A stretch of 64,000 nt of DNA, from assembly GCF_014280875.1 (NCBI RefSeq), contig NZ_JACLAL010000011.1:1-64000 (forward strand), written 5' to 3'. Made by a program: the position numbers and the translations under genes. Below the pieces are notes generated by a model. That model did no database searches. It saw only the letters and a list, made by a program, of their open reading frames with translations, and had not been told where the DNA came from. The stretch comes from Paenirhizobium daejeonense (GTDB taxonomy: Bacteria; Pseudomonadota; Alphaproteobacteria; Rhizobiales; Rhizobiaceae). Numbering within the stretch: position 1 is the first letter of the stretch; each line of letters begins with the position of its first letter. Positions 1 to 8,750 of the stretch are shown in pieces.

Positions 1-217
1 GTCCGACGTCCACGACGATGCCCGCACCTTCATGGCCGAGGATCGCCGGGAACAGGCCTTCCGGATCCGCGCCCGACAGCGTGAAATCGTCGGTATGGCA
101 GATCCCCGTCGCCTTCACCTCGATCAAAACCTCCCCGGCACGAGGGCCTTCGAGCTCCACTTCAGTCACGACCAAGGGTTTTCCGGCCTGAACAGCCAGA
201 GCAGCGCGTGTGCGCAT
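1..217 (-). CDS. frmA: S-(hydroxymethyl)glutathione dehydrogenase, N-terminal part (class III alcohol dehydrogenase)
   Basis: The minus-strand frame starts at 217 behind a GGGAGG ribosome site and runs off the left edge, so only about 72 residues are present. They begin MRTRAALAVQAGKPL and contain GICHTDD (a catalytic-zinc Cys) and GHEGAG (zinc His and Glu), the GroES-like N-terminal fold of zinc alcohol dehydrogenases. This N-terminus is typical of class III ADH, which oxidises the glutathione adduct of formaldehyde to S-formylglutathione in the cytosol. Its place beside quinoprotein accessory genes fits formaldehyde removal after periplasmic alcohol oxidation. It is partial only because of the window edge. 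Confidence 0.9.
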   Translation of the reverse strand, partial: MRTRAALAVQAGKPLVVTEVELEGPRAGEVLIEVKATGICHTDDFTLSGADPEGLFPAILGHEGAGIVVDVG

Positions 218-381
218 GGATTGCCTCCCGAATGCTTGTATGATGCCGACCTTCTCCGGCCTTGGGTGCAGATTACAAACGCGCCAAGCGAAGTGACAAT
301 TGCGACCTTAGTGTGTGTATCAGCCCTTTTGGCATCGCCGTTGGTAGTCCTATACTGACCTTCGTCAGGGAGGACATCGTC

Positions 382-975
382 ATGAAGATCGCACGCCTCG
401 CGCTGTTTCTGGCGCTCGTGCCGGCTATCGCCGGAGCGGCGGATTTTTCAGATCCGGACTGGCCATGCATCCAGCGCAAGGTCGAAAACCTGTCGCCGGG
501 GCTGATGTGGCCGAATCCCGTGACCAGATCGGCCCTGCCTCCGGAAGCCGCCGATCTCGCCTCCATGCTGGCTCTGCGCCGGGTGAGCCTGGAAGAGGCT
601 GAGACGCAAGTCCGAGCCTTCATGGACAAGACCCCGACCGCCGATGCGCAATTGCTCGGCAACATCTTCTACGATGCCTTCGACAAGCTCGCGGACGACC
701 GCCACCGCCTGATCACCGGCATCGCACGCTATTCCCGCAACCAGATCGCACTATCAAAGAAGATCGACAACAGCCGGACCGAAATGGCGAAGCTGACTGC
801 AGAGAACAACCAGGACTTCGATCGCATCGACAAGCTGGAGGAACAGATCGACTGGGACGAACGCATCTACAAGGATCGGTCACAGGCGTTGACCCATGTC
901 TGCGAAACACCCGTCATCATAGAAAAACGTGCCTACGCCATCGCCCAACTCCTGTTGAAGCAGGTCCCGCACTGA
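382..975 (+). CDS. Exported protein of unknown function (197 aa)
   Basis: I do not recognise a family. The start at 382 is preferred over upstream in-frame codons (from 262) because it follows AGGGAGGA at about 367-374 and opens a clean signal peptide, MKIARLALFLALVPAIAGA. The mature part has Cys in DPDWPCIQRK and near the C-terminus (HVCETPV), and a long charged segment of about 100-165 that is probably helical or coiled coil (KKIDNSRTEMAKL). It is divergent from frmA and convergent with the metallohydrolase at 1001-2065. Context suggests a periplasmic accessory of the quinoprotein system, but no function can be read from the sequence. Confidence 0.8.
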   Translation: MKIARLALFLALVPAIAGAADFSDPDWPCIQRKVENLSPGLMWPNPVTRSALPPEAADLASMLALRRVSLEEAETQVRAFMDKTPTADAQLLGNIFYDAFDKLADDRHRLITGIARYSRNQIALSKKIDNSRTEMAKLTAENNQDFDRIDKLEEQIDWDERIYKDRSQALTHVCETPVIIEKRAYAIAQLLLKQVPH

Positions 976-980
976 CACGT

Positions 981-997
981 GCCGCTTAAGAAGCGGC
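981..997. terminator. Hairpin between convergent genes
   Basis: GCCGCTT, AAG, AAGCGGC forms a perfect 7-bp stem with a 3-nt loop in the 25-bp gap between two convergent genes. There is no T-run on either side, so termination is a weak inference. Confidence 0.4.
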
Positions 998-1000
998 GCC

Positions 1001-2065
1001 CTATTCCCATTCGAGTTCGGTATAGGCAGCAGTCGCATTGCGAGGATTGTAAAGATCGAACAGCGCCCACTTTCGCGCTTCGCTTTTGCCTATGCTGTGG
1101 GATGCTTCCCCGAGAGGCACGCCGGAATGAACAGCGGCGCGCGTATCCTCCTCAAGCACCTCCAGATAATGCGCCAATGCTTCAGCGCCGGTCGGCCAGT
1201 CCAGCACTGGACCGCCATGCCCCGGCACGGCACGGACGGCCTTGATCCGGGTAAGTTCGCCCAGCACGGAGCGCCAGCCCTTGAGCGAACCATCAAGTGC
1301 CGGGGCATGCTCGTCGAACAGCAGGTCTCCGGCGACCAGCGTGGCGGTTTGACGGTCGAAAACCGTGAGATCACTTGAAGTATGGGCTGTCGGCCAAGCC
1401 TCGAGTTCGATAACGCGGTCGCCGAGGTCGATCGTCTCGATGTCGGACACCACCCGGTCCGGTGCAATGATATGGCTTCCGAGAAAAGGGGGATATCCGA
1501 TCAGCCTCATAAAGCTGGTCCGGTAGCTATCAGCGCGCTCGGCCAGCGCTCGAGGCAAGTTTTGCTGCCCGATGATCACCGCCCCGGCTTCGCGCAATGG
1601 CTCGGCACCAAAGACGTGGTCGGGATGTACATGGGTCAGGATCAGATGGGATATCGGCAAAGGTGTCCGTTCGCGAACTGCGAGATAGACATCCTCCCCC
1701 ACCTGTCGGGAACCTCCAGCGTCGATGACCGCCACACCTTGCCTTCCCACGATAAACACGATGTTGGAAACGTCGCCGGCATTACGCCCATCAGGCTCCG
1801 CAACCACTCCGCGATGGACAAACAGGCCCGGTGCCACTTCTGTGAATTGCAGTTTTGACTTGGGACGTGGCGCGCAAAAGGGTTCGGTCAGCGAGAAACC
1901 GGAAAGCCATGACGCGGGCCGATGCTTCAGCCCTTCCTCGCACTCTACCTTTCTCTCCGCCGCATGCCCCGGCAGCAAGGCCATACGGCACAGTTGTCCG
2001 GCGGAGGCCACGCCTGTCGCCTCCACGGCGGACATCAGACACAGGGAAACAAAAGCCTCGAACAT
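1001..2065 (-). CDS. Quinoprotein relay system zinc metallohydrolase (metallo-beta-lactamase fold)
   Basis: A 354-residue protein with a hydrophobic N-terminal export segment (about 3-22), then a metallo-beta-lactamase fold. It shows the metal motif THVHPDH (HxHxDH), a later His in WPTAHTSSDL, the GDLLFDEHAP segment and the distal His in VPGHGGPV. The overall layout matches the SoxH-related family found beside PQQ alcohol dehydrogenases and SoxYZ-like carriers (the quinoprotein relay metallohydrolase 2 family). The substrate is not established; a periplasmic thiol-linked or hydrolytic role is assumed from SoxH. It is convergent with 382-975 and divergent from the SoxYZ-like gene at 2235. Confidence 0.8.
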   Translation of the reverse strand: MFEAFVSLCLMSAVEATGVASAGQLCRMALLPGHAAERKVECEEGLKHRPASWLSGFSLTEPFCAPRPKSKLQFTEVAPGLFVHRGVVAEPDGRNAGDVSNIVFIVGRQGVAVIDAGGSRQVGEDVYLAVRERTPLPISHLILTHVHPDHVFGAEPLREAGAVIIGQQNLPRALAERADSYRTSFMRLIGYPPFLGSHIIAPDRVVSDIETIDLGDRVIELEAWPTAHTSSDLTVFDRQTATLVAGDLLFDEHAPALDGSLKGWRSVLGELTRIKAVRAVPGHGGPVLDWPTGAEALAHYLEVLEEDTRAAVHSGVPLGEASHSIGKSEARKWALFDLYNPRNATAAYTELEWE

Positions 2066-2234
2066 CAGCCAATCCCGCGTTGGTGAAAGACATTTCCCAC
2101 GAAGCCTGCGTCCATGCCGACAGCCTCACAACACATCCGAAAGGCTCGGTTTTTCAGGCATCCGACATGGCATATGATGCCCCGCATGAGTGCCCGGGTA
2201 TTGCGTCACCAACATTGAGGGGGACATCGCACCC

Positions 2235-3044
2235 ATGAGACAAGCACTTGCAGCTCTCTCGCTTCTGCTCTCGGCCGGCATCGCACTAGCTGATGATCCG
2301 CCTGTCAATCCGATCGTCGAAAGCGCCACCTGGAATGACATCCTCGGTGACATCGTGGGCGACACTCCGCTCCTCGACGGCGCAAGCCTGCTGACGCTCC
2401 TAGCCCCCTATCGCGCCGATGATGCGGCAACCGTGCCGATCACTATCGAACAGACGGGTGTGAAGGATGTTCCCATTTCATCGATCAAGCTGGTCATCGA
2501 TGAAAACCCGTCCCCGGTCGCCGCCGAAATCCGTTTCGGCCCCTCGATGATGCCGTTGAAATTCGAAACGCGGGTTCGCGTGAACCAGTATTCCAACATC
2601 AGGGTGATAGCCACGACCCCGAACGCCAGCTATATGACCGGCCGCTTCGTCAAGGCTTCCGGCGGCTGCTCGGCCCCGGCAACCAAGGATCCGGCCGCAG
2701 CACTGAAGGGTATTGGCGAAATGCGGCTGAGAAGCTTCGATTCGGCGGACGCCGCCCCGGCGGTTCCGCGGGAAGCCCAGATCATGATCCGACATCCGAA
2801 TTATTCGGGCCTTCAGCGAGACCAGATCACCCAACTCTTTATCGGCGCCCATTTCATCACCGAACTGGAAGTGAGGCAGGGCAAGGAACTGTTGTTTGCC
2901 CTGCAGGGCGGAATATCGATCAGCGAAAACCCGACTTTCCGTTTTACCTATATCGACAACGGTTCGCCAGAACTTACCGTTCATGCAGTCGATACAGAGG
3001 GCAACGTTTTCGACAGAGTTCTGCCGAAGCGTCCACCGGCCTGA
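2235..3044 (+). CDS. Quinoprotein dehydrogenase-associated SoxYZ-like carrier protein
   Basis: A 269-residue exported protein; the start at 2235 follows a GAGGGGG site and gives the signal peptide MRQALAALSLLLSAGIALA. The N-terminal half resembles SoxY, with the cysteine at FVKASGGCSAPA in place of the GGCG carrier arm. The C-terminal half resembles SoxZ (an immunoglobulin-like fold, RHPNYSGLQRD). Such SoxYZ fusions occur next to PQQ-dependent alcohol dehydrogenases rather than thiosulfate oxidation genes. Carriage of an intermediate on the cysteine is inferred. The upstream in-frame extension from 2190 has no ribosome site. Confidence 0.85.
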   Translation: MRQALAALSLLLSAGIALADDPPVNPIVESATWNDILGDIVGDTPLLDGASLLTLLAPYRADDAATVPITIEQTGVKDVPISSIKLVIDENPSPVAAEIRFGPSMMPLKFETRVRVNQYSNIRVIATTPNASYMTGRFVKASGGCSAPATKDPAAALKGIGEMRLRSFDSADAAPAVPREAQIMIRHPNYSGLQRDQITQLFIGAHFITELEVRQGKELLFALQGGISISENPTFRFTYIDNGSPELTVHAVDTEGNVFDRVLPKRPPA

Positions 3045-3056
3045 TCGGCAACTGAG

Positions 3057-3410
3057 CTAGAAGCAACGCATCTCCGCCTCGGCCTGAGCTCGCCTCAGCT
3101 CCGTGACCATCCCGCGCGGAACGACGGCGCTTTTGAACATCGAAAGCTGCTCGCCGGCACCCTGTTGCAATGTCAGAACGGTCTCGGCCTCGACATATTT
3201 CTCGTAGGGCAGGATGGAAGCGATCACATCGATCGAGCAAGCGCATTGTCTGAGGACGTTCCGGTTCTCGCCGTTGGCGGCCATGCAGCCGAAGACGTAA
3301 TCGGCGCGCGCCTCCGTCGGATAATCGTTCAGCCGCTCGGGCAGGCTTTGCCCCACCGCAGGCACACCGAAAGCCGACACCAGGAGAAGGCAGGCGGCCA
3401 ACCACTTCAT
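3057..3410 (-). CDS. Small exported protein of quinoprotein cluster, unknown function (117 aa)
   Basis: A signal peptide (MKWLAACLLLVSAFGVPAVG) is followed by a roughly 95-residue mature protein with three conserved-looking cysteines (VFGCMAANG, LRQCACSID) and a C-terminal RCF. The Cys pattern suggests disulfides in the periplasm. I do not recognise a named domain. Its start overlaps the stop of the upstream gene (3407-4084) by 4 bases in an ATGA arrangement, so the pair is translationally coupled. It is convergent with the SoxYZ-like gene and is inferred to serve the same periplasmic alcohol-oxidation module. Confidence 0.75.
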   Translation of the reverse strand: MKWLAACLLLVSAFGVPAVGQSLPERLNDYPTEARADYVFGCMAANGENRNVLRQCACSIDVIASILPYEKYVEAETVLTLQQGAGEQLSMFKSAVVPRGMVTELRRAQAEAEMRCF

Positions 3411-4084
3411 GGCCGGGCCTCGCCCTTGTCCGTCAGCGTGATCACGTTGCGATAACCTGCATCCTCCGGCCCCTGCCCCTCTGGAACGTTTGCCTCCAGC
3501 GAATAGAGCCAGCCGGGCACCTGTTCCGAAACCGTGATGGAGAGCGCCAGCTCGGCAAAACGTCCCATCTTGCTCCGCGCCTTGTCCTTTTCGAGCGGAC
3601 GCAGCGTTACCTTCTGTGCGGCGATGTCGCGATCCCCGAGATGCACGGAAACCGGCACGACCTCCGCATCCTTCATCAAGGCCTCCTTGATGCGGTTACG
3701 GATGTAATAAGGGCTTCCGCCGGACTGCGCGGCGACATCCGACAATGTGCTTTCGAGGAAATACATGATGAGCGGATTGCCCACCGAAGCCGGGAAATTG
3801 CCGAGCGACCGCATCCGGGGACCTTGCCGCAGGATCAGCGCGACATTGTCGTCGGCAGAGAGTTGCAGGCCGATATTGTCGTTATCGGGGGCCTCGCCCT
3901 TCTTTCCCGACAAAAGCACCCGATCGTAAAGTAGGGCATCCGGCGGCTCTTTTCCGGCACTCACAGGAGCCGGAACGTGAAGGCCGGAAAGCCCGCCCTT
4001 GTGAAAGAGAAGATCGTAGGTTCCGGCCGCCGATGCTGTCGCGGCAGAGCCGAGCATCGCGAGAAGAAGCACGAAAAGACGCAT
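3407..4084 (-). CDS. Exported protein, unknown function (225 aa)
   Basis: It starts with the signal peptide MRLFVLLLAMLGSAATASA, followed by about 205 residues without transmembrane segments. The sequence alternates short beta-type stretches (LYDRVLLSG, VALILRQG), which suggests a beta-rich periplasmic domain. No catalytic motif or family is recognised. It is the first gene of a two-gene coupled unit with 3057-3410 and lies downstream (same strand) of the kinase/FIST/regulator set, 105 bp after the kinase stop. Confidence 0.75.
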   Translation of the reverse strand: MRLFVLLLAMLGSAATASAAGTYDLLFHKGGLSGLHVPAPVSAGKEPPDALLYDRVLLSGKKGEAPDNDNIGLQLSADDNVALILRQGPRMRSLGNFPASVGNPLIMYFLESTLSDVAAQSGGSPYYIRNRIKEALMKDAEVVPVSVHLGDRDIAAQKVTLRPLEKDKARSKMGRFAELALSITVSEQVPGWLYSLEANVPEGQGPEDAGYRNVITLTDKGEARP

Positions 4085-4189
4085 TGCAAGCCTCCCTTTT
4101 TTGAAGAGCCTAATGCCGCCGCGCTTGCCCCGTCACCGCAGACATTGGTCGGTATTGGGAGCCATATGGATGTAACCCCCTGATCGCGG

Positions 4190-6439
4190 TCACGCCACCC
4201 GCGCCCGCGTTTTCCAGTCGATCAGCGCCCTCAGCCGCACAAGCTGAACCGGTTTGTTCAGCACGGCGAAGGACATCTCATCCGCCTGCGACTGAAAATC
4301 GCGATGCCGGTTGGCGGAAATGATGATGGCCGGGATCTCACAACCGGCAAGCGCTCTGAGCGTTCGGATCGTCTCGATGCCATTGTCGTCCTCATCGAGC
4401 TGGTAGTCGGCAAGTACGATGTCAGGCGGTGTCCCGATGTCCTGCATCAGGGAGATCGCTTCGAGCGTCGAGCCGGCCGCAAGCACGCTCGCGCCCCAGC
4501 CCTCGAGCTTCTGCGTCATCGCATGCAGTTCGTCCGCATCGTTTTCCACCACCATGACGATCAGGTCCAGATCCCCCGTGGGAGCAGCTTCCACCACCGG
4601 GTTTTCATAGACTGTGACATGGCCGGGCGCTGCAAGAGGCACTTCGATCGAGAACATGGAGCCCACTCCCGGACGCGACACCAGCCGGACCGGATGATCG
4701 AGATGACGGCAGGCCCTCTCCACGATCGAAAGTCCGAGACCCATGCCGGTACCCTTGCCTCCCCCGCCACGGGTGAATTCCTTGAACACCCGCGCCTGGT
4801 CCGTTTCCGATATGCCGATCCCGGTGTCCCATACCTCGATGCGCAGGCGCGTACCCGCAAGCCGGCAGCCGACCAGCACCCTGCCGCGCTCGGTATACTG
4901 GATCGCGTTGACCACGAGATTCTGCACCGAGCGCATCAGATAGCGCTGATCGCTCGTCACCCAGCGGCTCGATGGAACAATGCGGAGCTCGATCCCCTTT
5001 TCCGCGGCAAGCGGAGCGAGATCCTCGCTCAGCCCCTGCAGCATGTTCCCCATGGAGAAGGAGGTGATGTTGAACTCGGCGCCGGAACTGTCCAGCCGGG
5101 AAATATCGAGCAGCGCCTGCAGCAGGGTTTCGATCGAGGTGAAGGAGCGATTGAGACGATTGACGACCTCCCTCGCATCCCCTTCCTCAACCTTCTCCGT
5201 CAGGGTCGAGAGATAGAGCTTGGCGGCATTTATCGGCTGCAGGAGATCATGGCTGGCCGCCGCCAGGAACCGCGTCTTGGACACGTGCGCGGCCTCTGCC
5301 GCTTCCTTGGCAAGCCGCAGGGCTCCCTCGATCTTCGTCTGCTCCGCGGCATGCACCTGCAATTGCCGGTTCGCCTCGGTCAGCTCGGCCGTGCGCTCCG
5401 TGACCCGCCGCTCGAGCAGGGCCGCAGCCTCCGTTTCCGCCGTTACGTCCATCAGGGAGACGATGAAACCATCGTCCGGCAGGCTGTGCAGCCGCATGTC
5501 GAGCCGCATTCCGTCGCGTCGGCGAAAATGCTGCTGCACTGTCTCTCCCCGTCGCAACGCCTTGAACCAGCGCGCCAGTTCGGGCCGACGTGATTTTCGG
5601 TCAACGGTCTCATGGCGCTCGATATGTTCGAGAATCCGCTGAAACGATGTGCCCTTCTTCAAAAGGGGCAAAGGCAGGCCAAGCAGCGCGCTGAAACGTT
5701 CGTTATGCACGAGGAGTTCGCCATACGAGGAGAAAGTACAAACTCCAAGCGACATGTGGTCGAAAGCGGCCTGCAGCAGATGGGCCTGCTGGTCGATCAG
5801 GCGGTCCTTCTCCCGCCTGTTCTCCCGCACCAGATCGGTAATCTCCGTCTGCAGGACGGCTATGTTGCCGGATGAAGTCTGGCGGCAGGAAATCTGGAAC
5901 CAGCGGTCATTGCGCAAGGCGATGACGAAAGAGGAAAAGCCGTTGCCCGACGCCTCTGTCAAACCGCTCGCCGCCGACGGTCGCACGGCCTTCACTCCGA
6001 CATCTTCCTCGCCTGATAGCGATCTGCTGGCTTCGACCGCCCGGAGATAATCGTCGAAGGCAAGGCCGGGCTTTATCAGGGGTTCCACATCGGGTAGAAG
6101 CCGCCGAAACTGTGTGTTGCAGACCTGCAGCCGGTCCTCTGAAAAGAGGGCAAAGCCCCCCTCCATGGCGACCATGGCATCGGCAAGGTTGCGCTGCATT
6201 CGCTCCTGGGTCTGGTAGGCGATTTCCAGCTCGCTCGACGCCCGGCCCAGCGTATCCAGCGCCTTTTCCAGATCCTTGGTCTTCTCCCACACCTTGGCCT
6301 GCAGCGTGATGGCCGACTGGAACAGGGAATAGGCCGTGCCGCCCACCTCATGACCACGCTCGGCGCGGTTGATCAGCGCCTCGATGATCCGCGCCTGCTT
6401 GGCGATCTGGACTGCGGGAGGATCGCTCGGATCGATCAC
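4190..6439 (-). CDS. PAS-domain hybrid sensor histidine kinase with C-terminal receiver
   Basis: A 749-residue cytoplasmic kinase without clear membrane segments. Order: N-terminal helical region with coiled coil (about 55-90), two PAS-like domains (about 85-200 and 225-345), coiled coil, HisKA with the phospho-acceptor His near 395 (AASHDLLQPINA), HATPase with N-box NLVVNAIQYT, G1 DTGIGIS and G2 GMGLGLSI, then a receiver with VLADYQLD (Asp near 678) and Lys in LNKPVQ. It resembles the soluble hybrid kinases of the NahK/ErcS' type linked to quinoprotein ethanol or methanol oxidation. Its ATG overlaps the FIST gene stop by 4 bases, so the two are coupled; the likely partner is the regulator at 7671-8360. 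Confidence 0.88.
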   Translation of the reverse strand: MIDPSDPPAVQIAKQARIIEALINRAERGHEVGGTAYSLFQSAITLQAKVWEKTKDLEKALDTLGRASSELEIAYQTQERMQRNLADAMVAMEGGFALFSEDRLQVCNTQFRRLLPDVEPLIKPGLAFDDYLRAVEASRSLSGEEDVGVKAVRPSAASGLTEASGNGFSSFVIALRNDRWFQISCRQTSSGNIAVLQTEITDLVRENRREKDRLIDQQAHLLQAAFDHMSLGVCTFSSYGELLVHNERFSALLGLPLPLLKKGTSFQRILEHIERHETVDRKSRRPELARWFKALRRGETVQQHFRRRDGMRLDMRLHSLPDDGFIVSLMDVTAETEAAALLERRVTERTAELTEANRQLQVHAAEQTKIEGALRLAKEAAEAAHVSKTRFLAAASHDLLQPINAAKLYLSTLTEKVEEGDAREVVNRLNRSFTSIETLLQALLDISRLDSSGAEFNITSFSMGNMLQGLSEDLAPLAAEKGIELRIVPSSRWVTSDQRYLMRSVQNLVVNAIQYTERGRVLVGCRLAGTRLRIEVWDTGIGISETDQARVFKEFTRGGGGKGTGMGLGLSIVERACRHLDHPVRLVSRPGVGSMFSIEVPLAAPGHVTVYENPVVEAAPTGDLDLIVMVVENDADELHAMTQKLEGWGASVLAAGSTLEAISLMQDIGTPPDIVLADYQLDEDDNGIETIRTLRALAGCEIPAIIISANRHRDFQSQADEMSFAVLNKPVQLVRLRALIDWKTRARVA

Positions 6440-7608
6440 GGCACCGCCCCCCTTCTCGGCCTGAAGAAGGCGACGCCGACGAAGGTCTGGTTCACATGCA
6501 CGCCGAGATGCTGCTCGCCATAGGTGCTGAAGCCGACCACCCGGTGCTGTCGAAACCGTTCCGATGCTTCGTCGGCCAATCCCTTGCGTTCGATCTCCAG
6601 CTTCCTGAGATAACAGTCGAAACCGAGGATGAAATCGGGCTCGGCGCCCTGGTCGTCGGTCACCGTCAGTCCGCTGTCGAGGGTGCGGATGATTTCCTTG
6701 CCCCGCCCCAGCGTCAGGAGCAGCCCGTCGTCGATCGCCGACAGGAAGGTCAGACCATTTTCGCCGTAGATCTGCTGGATGGCGCGGACATGATAGAGGT
6801 CGCGATTGCGCACCAGTACCGGGTTTTCCGCGAAAATGGCGGGAGAAAGCTCCTTGACAGAAACGCCGACAAGCCGCGCATATTCCTCAGCCGCCGGGGA
6901 ACCGTTGATCTCCAGAACCAGCCGCTCCTCCGGAACCGCGCGGGTCACGACCATGCGGCTTTCCGTCGGCTGGAAGTGATCGAAACCGAGGCCACGGAAA
7001 TCGAGGTCCGTTTCCAGCAACAGCAGAAGCGCCGCATTGCTGTGAAACTGGCCGTCGCGCAGAACCTTTGTCTCTTGGAAACGCAGCCCGTCGCCGGCCG
7101 AACCGCCGAAGACCGGGATATCAACAAGCCCCGCCTCCAGCGTGGCGACGAGGATATCCTCCTGTTTCGACAGACCGTCCGCAAAGATCAGCGCCAGACG
7201 ATGACGTCCCGGCGTGATACCGAACTGGGCGGAAAGCCGCTCGGCCTGTGACACCACATCGGCGATGGACAGCGGCGAAATAGGGGAAAACAAGGCTGAT
7301 GCCACGCGGAAATGACTGCGCTCGAATGCAATGGCGATCAGTGCATCGCTGTCATATCCGCGCGGGGTTATCTGGCCAGCGGTCGTGCAACCGAACACCA
7401 CAGTCTCTGGCATGATATCGGCAAGTGCGGCTGGCAACGCGTCCGTCGCCAGTCGACAAGGCAGGAACAGCAGGACAAAGCTCGGCCGCGCCGATGACAA
7501 CTGGCGGCGGATGTCAAGGACAGCCTCCGTGGTATCGCCGGCATGCGACACGGCAATACGCACCGCTTTCGCGGGCCTGTTATCAAGAGCCTCCCGTAAC
7601 GCAGTCAC
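6436..7608 (-). CDS. FIST-domain sensory protein
   Basis: A 390-residue soluble protein with an N-terminal FIST_N part (VLLFLPCRLA, GCTTAGQITPRGYDSDALI, DGLSKQEDILVATLE, FGGSAGD) and a C-terminal FIST_C part (LEINGSPAAEEYARL, then YHVRAIQQIYGENG). FIST domains are thought to bind small ligands and feed sensor kinases. Here the gene directly precedes and overlaps (ATGA) a hybrid kinase, so it probably supplies the ligand-sensing input of the 4190-8360 signalling set. The ligand is not visible from sequence. Confidence 0.85.
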   Translation of the reverse strand: MTALREALDNRPAKAVRIAVSHAGDTTEAVLDIRRQLSSARPSFVLLFLPCRLATDALPAALADIMPETVVFGCTTAGQITPRGYDSDALIAIAFERSHFRVASALFSPISPLSIADVVSQAERLSAQFGITPGRHRLALIFADGLSKQEDILVATLEAGLVDIPVFGGSAGDGLRFQETKVLRDGQFHSNAALLLLLETDLDFRGLGFDHFQPTESRMVVTRAVPEERLVLEINGSPAAEEYARLVGVSVKELSPAIFAENPVLVRNRDLYHVRAIQQIYGENGLTFLSAIDDGLLLTLGRGKEIIRTLDSGLTVTDDQGAEPDFILGFDCYLRKLEIERKGLADEASERFRQHRVVGFSTYGEQHLGVHVNQTFVGVAFFRPRRGAVP

Positions 7609-7670
7609 TCGCCTGCCATCCTCCGCTGGCTGTCCCCACGGGCGAGGTGGTTTGCCGCCGCCATGGCCTC

Positions 7671-8360
7671 CTATTGAAGGTTATGGCGGATGGAAACCTC
7701 CCTCACCAGCATCGCCGCCTGCGTGCGGTTGTGCACGCCAAGCCGCCGCAAGAGCGCGGTGATATGCGCTTTGACGGTCGCTTCCGCGAGTTGCATCTCG
7801 TAAGCGATCAGCTTGTTTGGCATGCCCTCGCAAATCAGGCTGAGAATGCGTGTCTGTTGTTGCGAGAGATGGGCGATCTTGCGCGAGATCGTCTCGACGG
7901 AACGATCACCTTCCTTCGGACGGGACGGCATGGCATAGCCCGGCGGCACATAGGTCTTGCCGTTCCAGATGTCCGTCATGGCCTCCTGGAACACCTGCCG
8001 CCCGGTTTCTTTCGGTATGAACCCCGCCGCGCCAGCGGCAATCACGGATTGCACGACGCCTTCCGTCGTGATCGCCGAAATGACGATCACCGGAACATCC
8101 GGCATCTTTTCCTTTATCTTCAGGAAACCGCTCAGGCCCGACGCATCGGGCAAGTTGAGATCCAGAATGACGAGATCCGGCGAAAACCGCATGCGTATTT
8201 GATGCAGTGCCTCGCCTAGCGTGGTCGCTGTTCGAACCCGACGGGTATTGAAAATGCTCTCCATCGTCGTCGCAAGAGCATCGCAATAAAGCGGGTGATC
8301 ATCGATCACCAGCGCCGACTTGATCGAAAGCGACGGTACGGACAGTTCTGCCCGCGACAT
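7671..8360 (-). CDS. LuxR/NarL-family response regulator
   Basis: 229 residues. The N-terminal receiver has the acidic pair (VIDDHPLYCDAL), phospho-Asp in VILDLNLP, Ser/Thr in VISAIT and Lys in FIPKET. The C-terminal GerE helix-turn-helix runs over about 165-222 (LSQQQTRILSLICEG, NKLIAYEMQLAEATVKAHI). It resembles AgmR/ExaE/ErcR regulators of PQQ alcohol dehydrogenase genes. It is the first gene of the minus-strand series regulator, FIST protein, kinase (62-bp gap to the FIST gene) and should receive phosphate from that kinase. Confidence 0.88.
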   Translation of the reverse strand: MSRAELSVPSLSIKSALVIDDHPLYCDALATTMESIFNTRRVRTATTLGEALHQIRMRFSPDLVILDLNLPDASGLSGFLKIKEKMPDVPVIVISAITTEGVVQSVIAAGAAGFIPKETGRQVFQEAMTDIWNGKTYVPPGYAMPSRPKEGDRSVETISRKIAHLSQQQTRILSLICEGMPNKLIAYEMQLAEATVKAHITALLRRLGVHNRTQAAMLVREVSIRHNLQ

Positions 8361-8750
8361 GGCTTTCCTCCCAAAAATATTCCTTGTTTGGACAACGAAG
8401 CGTCTCCACTCCGCTCCGCATATTCATTGGATATATTTCTGCTCCCAAATGTGGCCGGCTCTCCCCAGCACAACCACGCGTATTTTGTTACATAGATTTG
8501 CGATGCATGCAATTGCCGAATTCCCGGGCAAATGGTGGGTTCAATTGAGGCAAATTTTCAAAATTACTTATATTTAGGGAGACGTCACGCCAATGCGTGC
8601 GCCATCCCGCACGGTTTCGTGACTGTTATTCCCAAACCCGTGAAGCAGCATGTGTTGACCACAAGGTCGCAGGCTCAGAAACGGCTTGCGCGGAACCAGT
8701 GTCGACAGTATGTCTACAAATATCAGATTACAACGGAACCGGCTGTCACG
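8361..8750. other. Divergent intergenic region (390 bp)
   Basis: No gene is seen here. The stretch is more AT-rich than its neighbours and must hold the divergent promoters of the LuxR-type regulator and the GntR regulator. The only site I can defend is the candidate operator at 8700-8718. An in-frame upward extension of the GntR frame exists, but its translation is not protein-like. Confidence 0.5.
8700..8718 (+). promoter_or_regulatory. Candidate GntR operator (copy 1)
   Basis: TGTCGACA, three bases, then TGTCTACA: two 8-mers at an 11-bp period, 33 bp before the GntR start. The same layout (TGTCGACA, N3, TGTATACT) recurs 32 bp before the DHDPS-family gene at 12149. FCD-type GntR proteins usually bind short palindromes with TNGTNNNACNA, which TGTCGACA fits. 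Confidence 0.55.

Noticed and set aside
262..381. Upstream extension of the 197-aa exported protein
   Set aside because: The ATG at 382 has a ribosome site and begins a signal peptide; the extension is not protein-like.
8532..8750. Upstream extension of the GntR gene
   Set aside because: It would bury the candidate operator and adds no recognisable sequence; the GntR domain begins after 8751.
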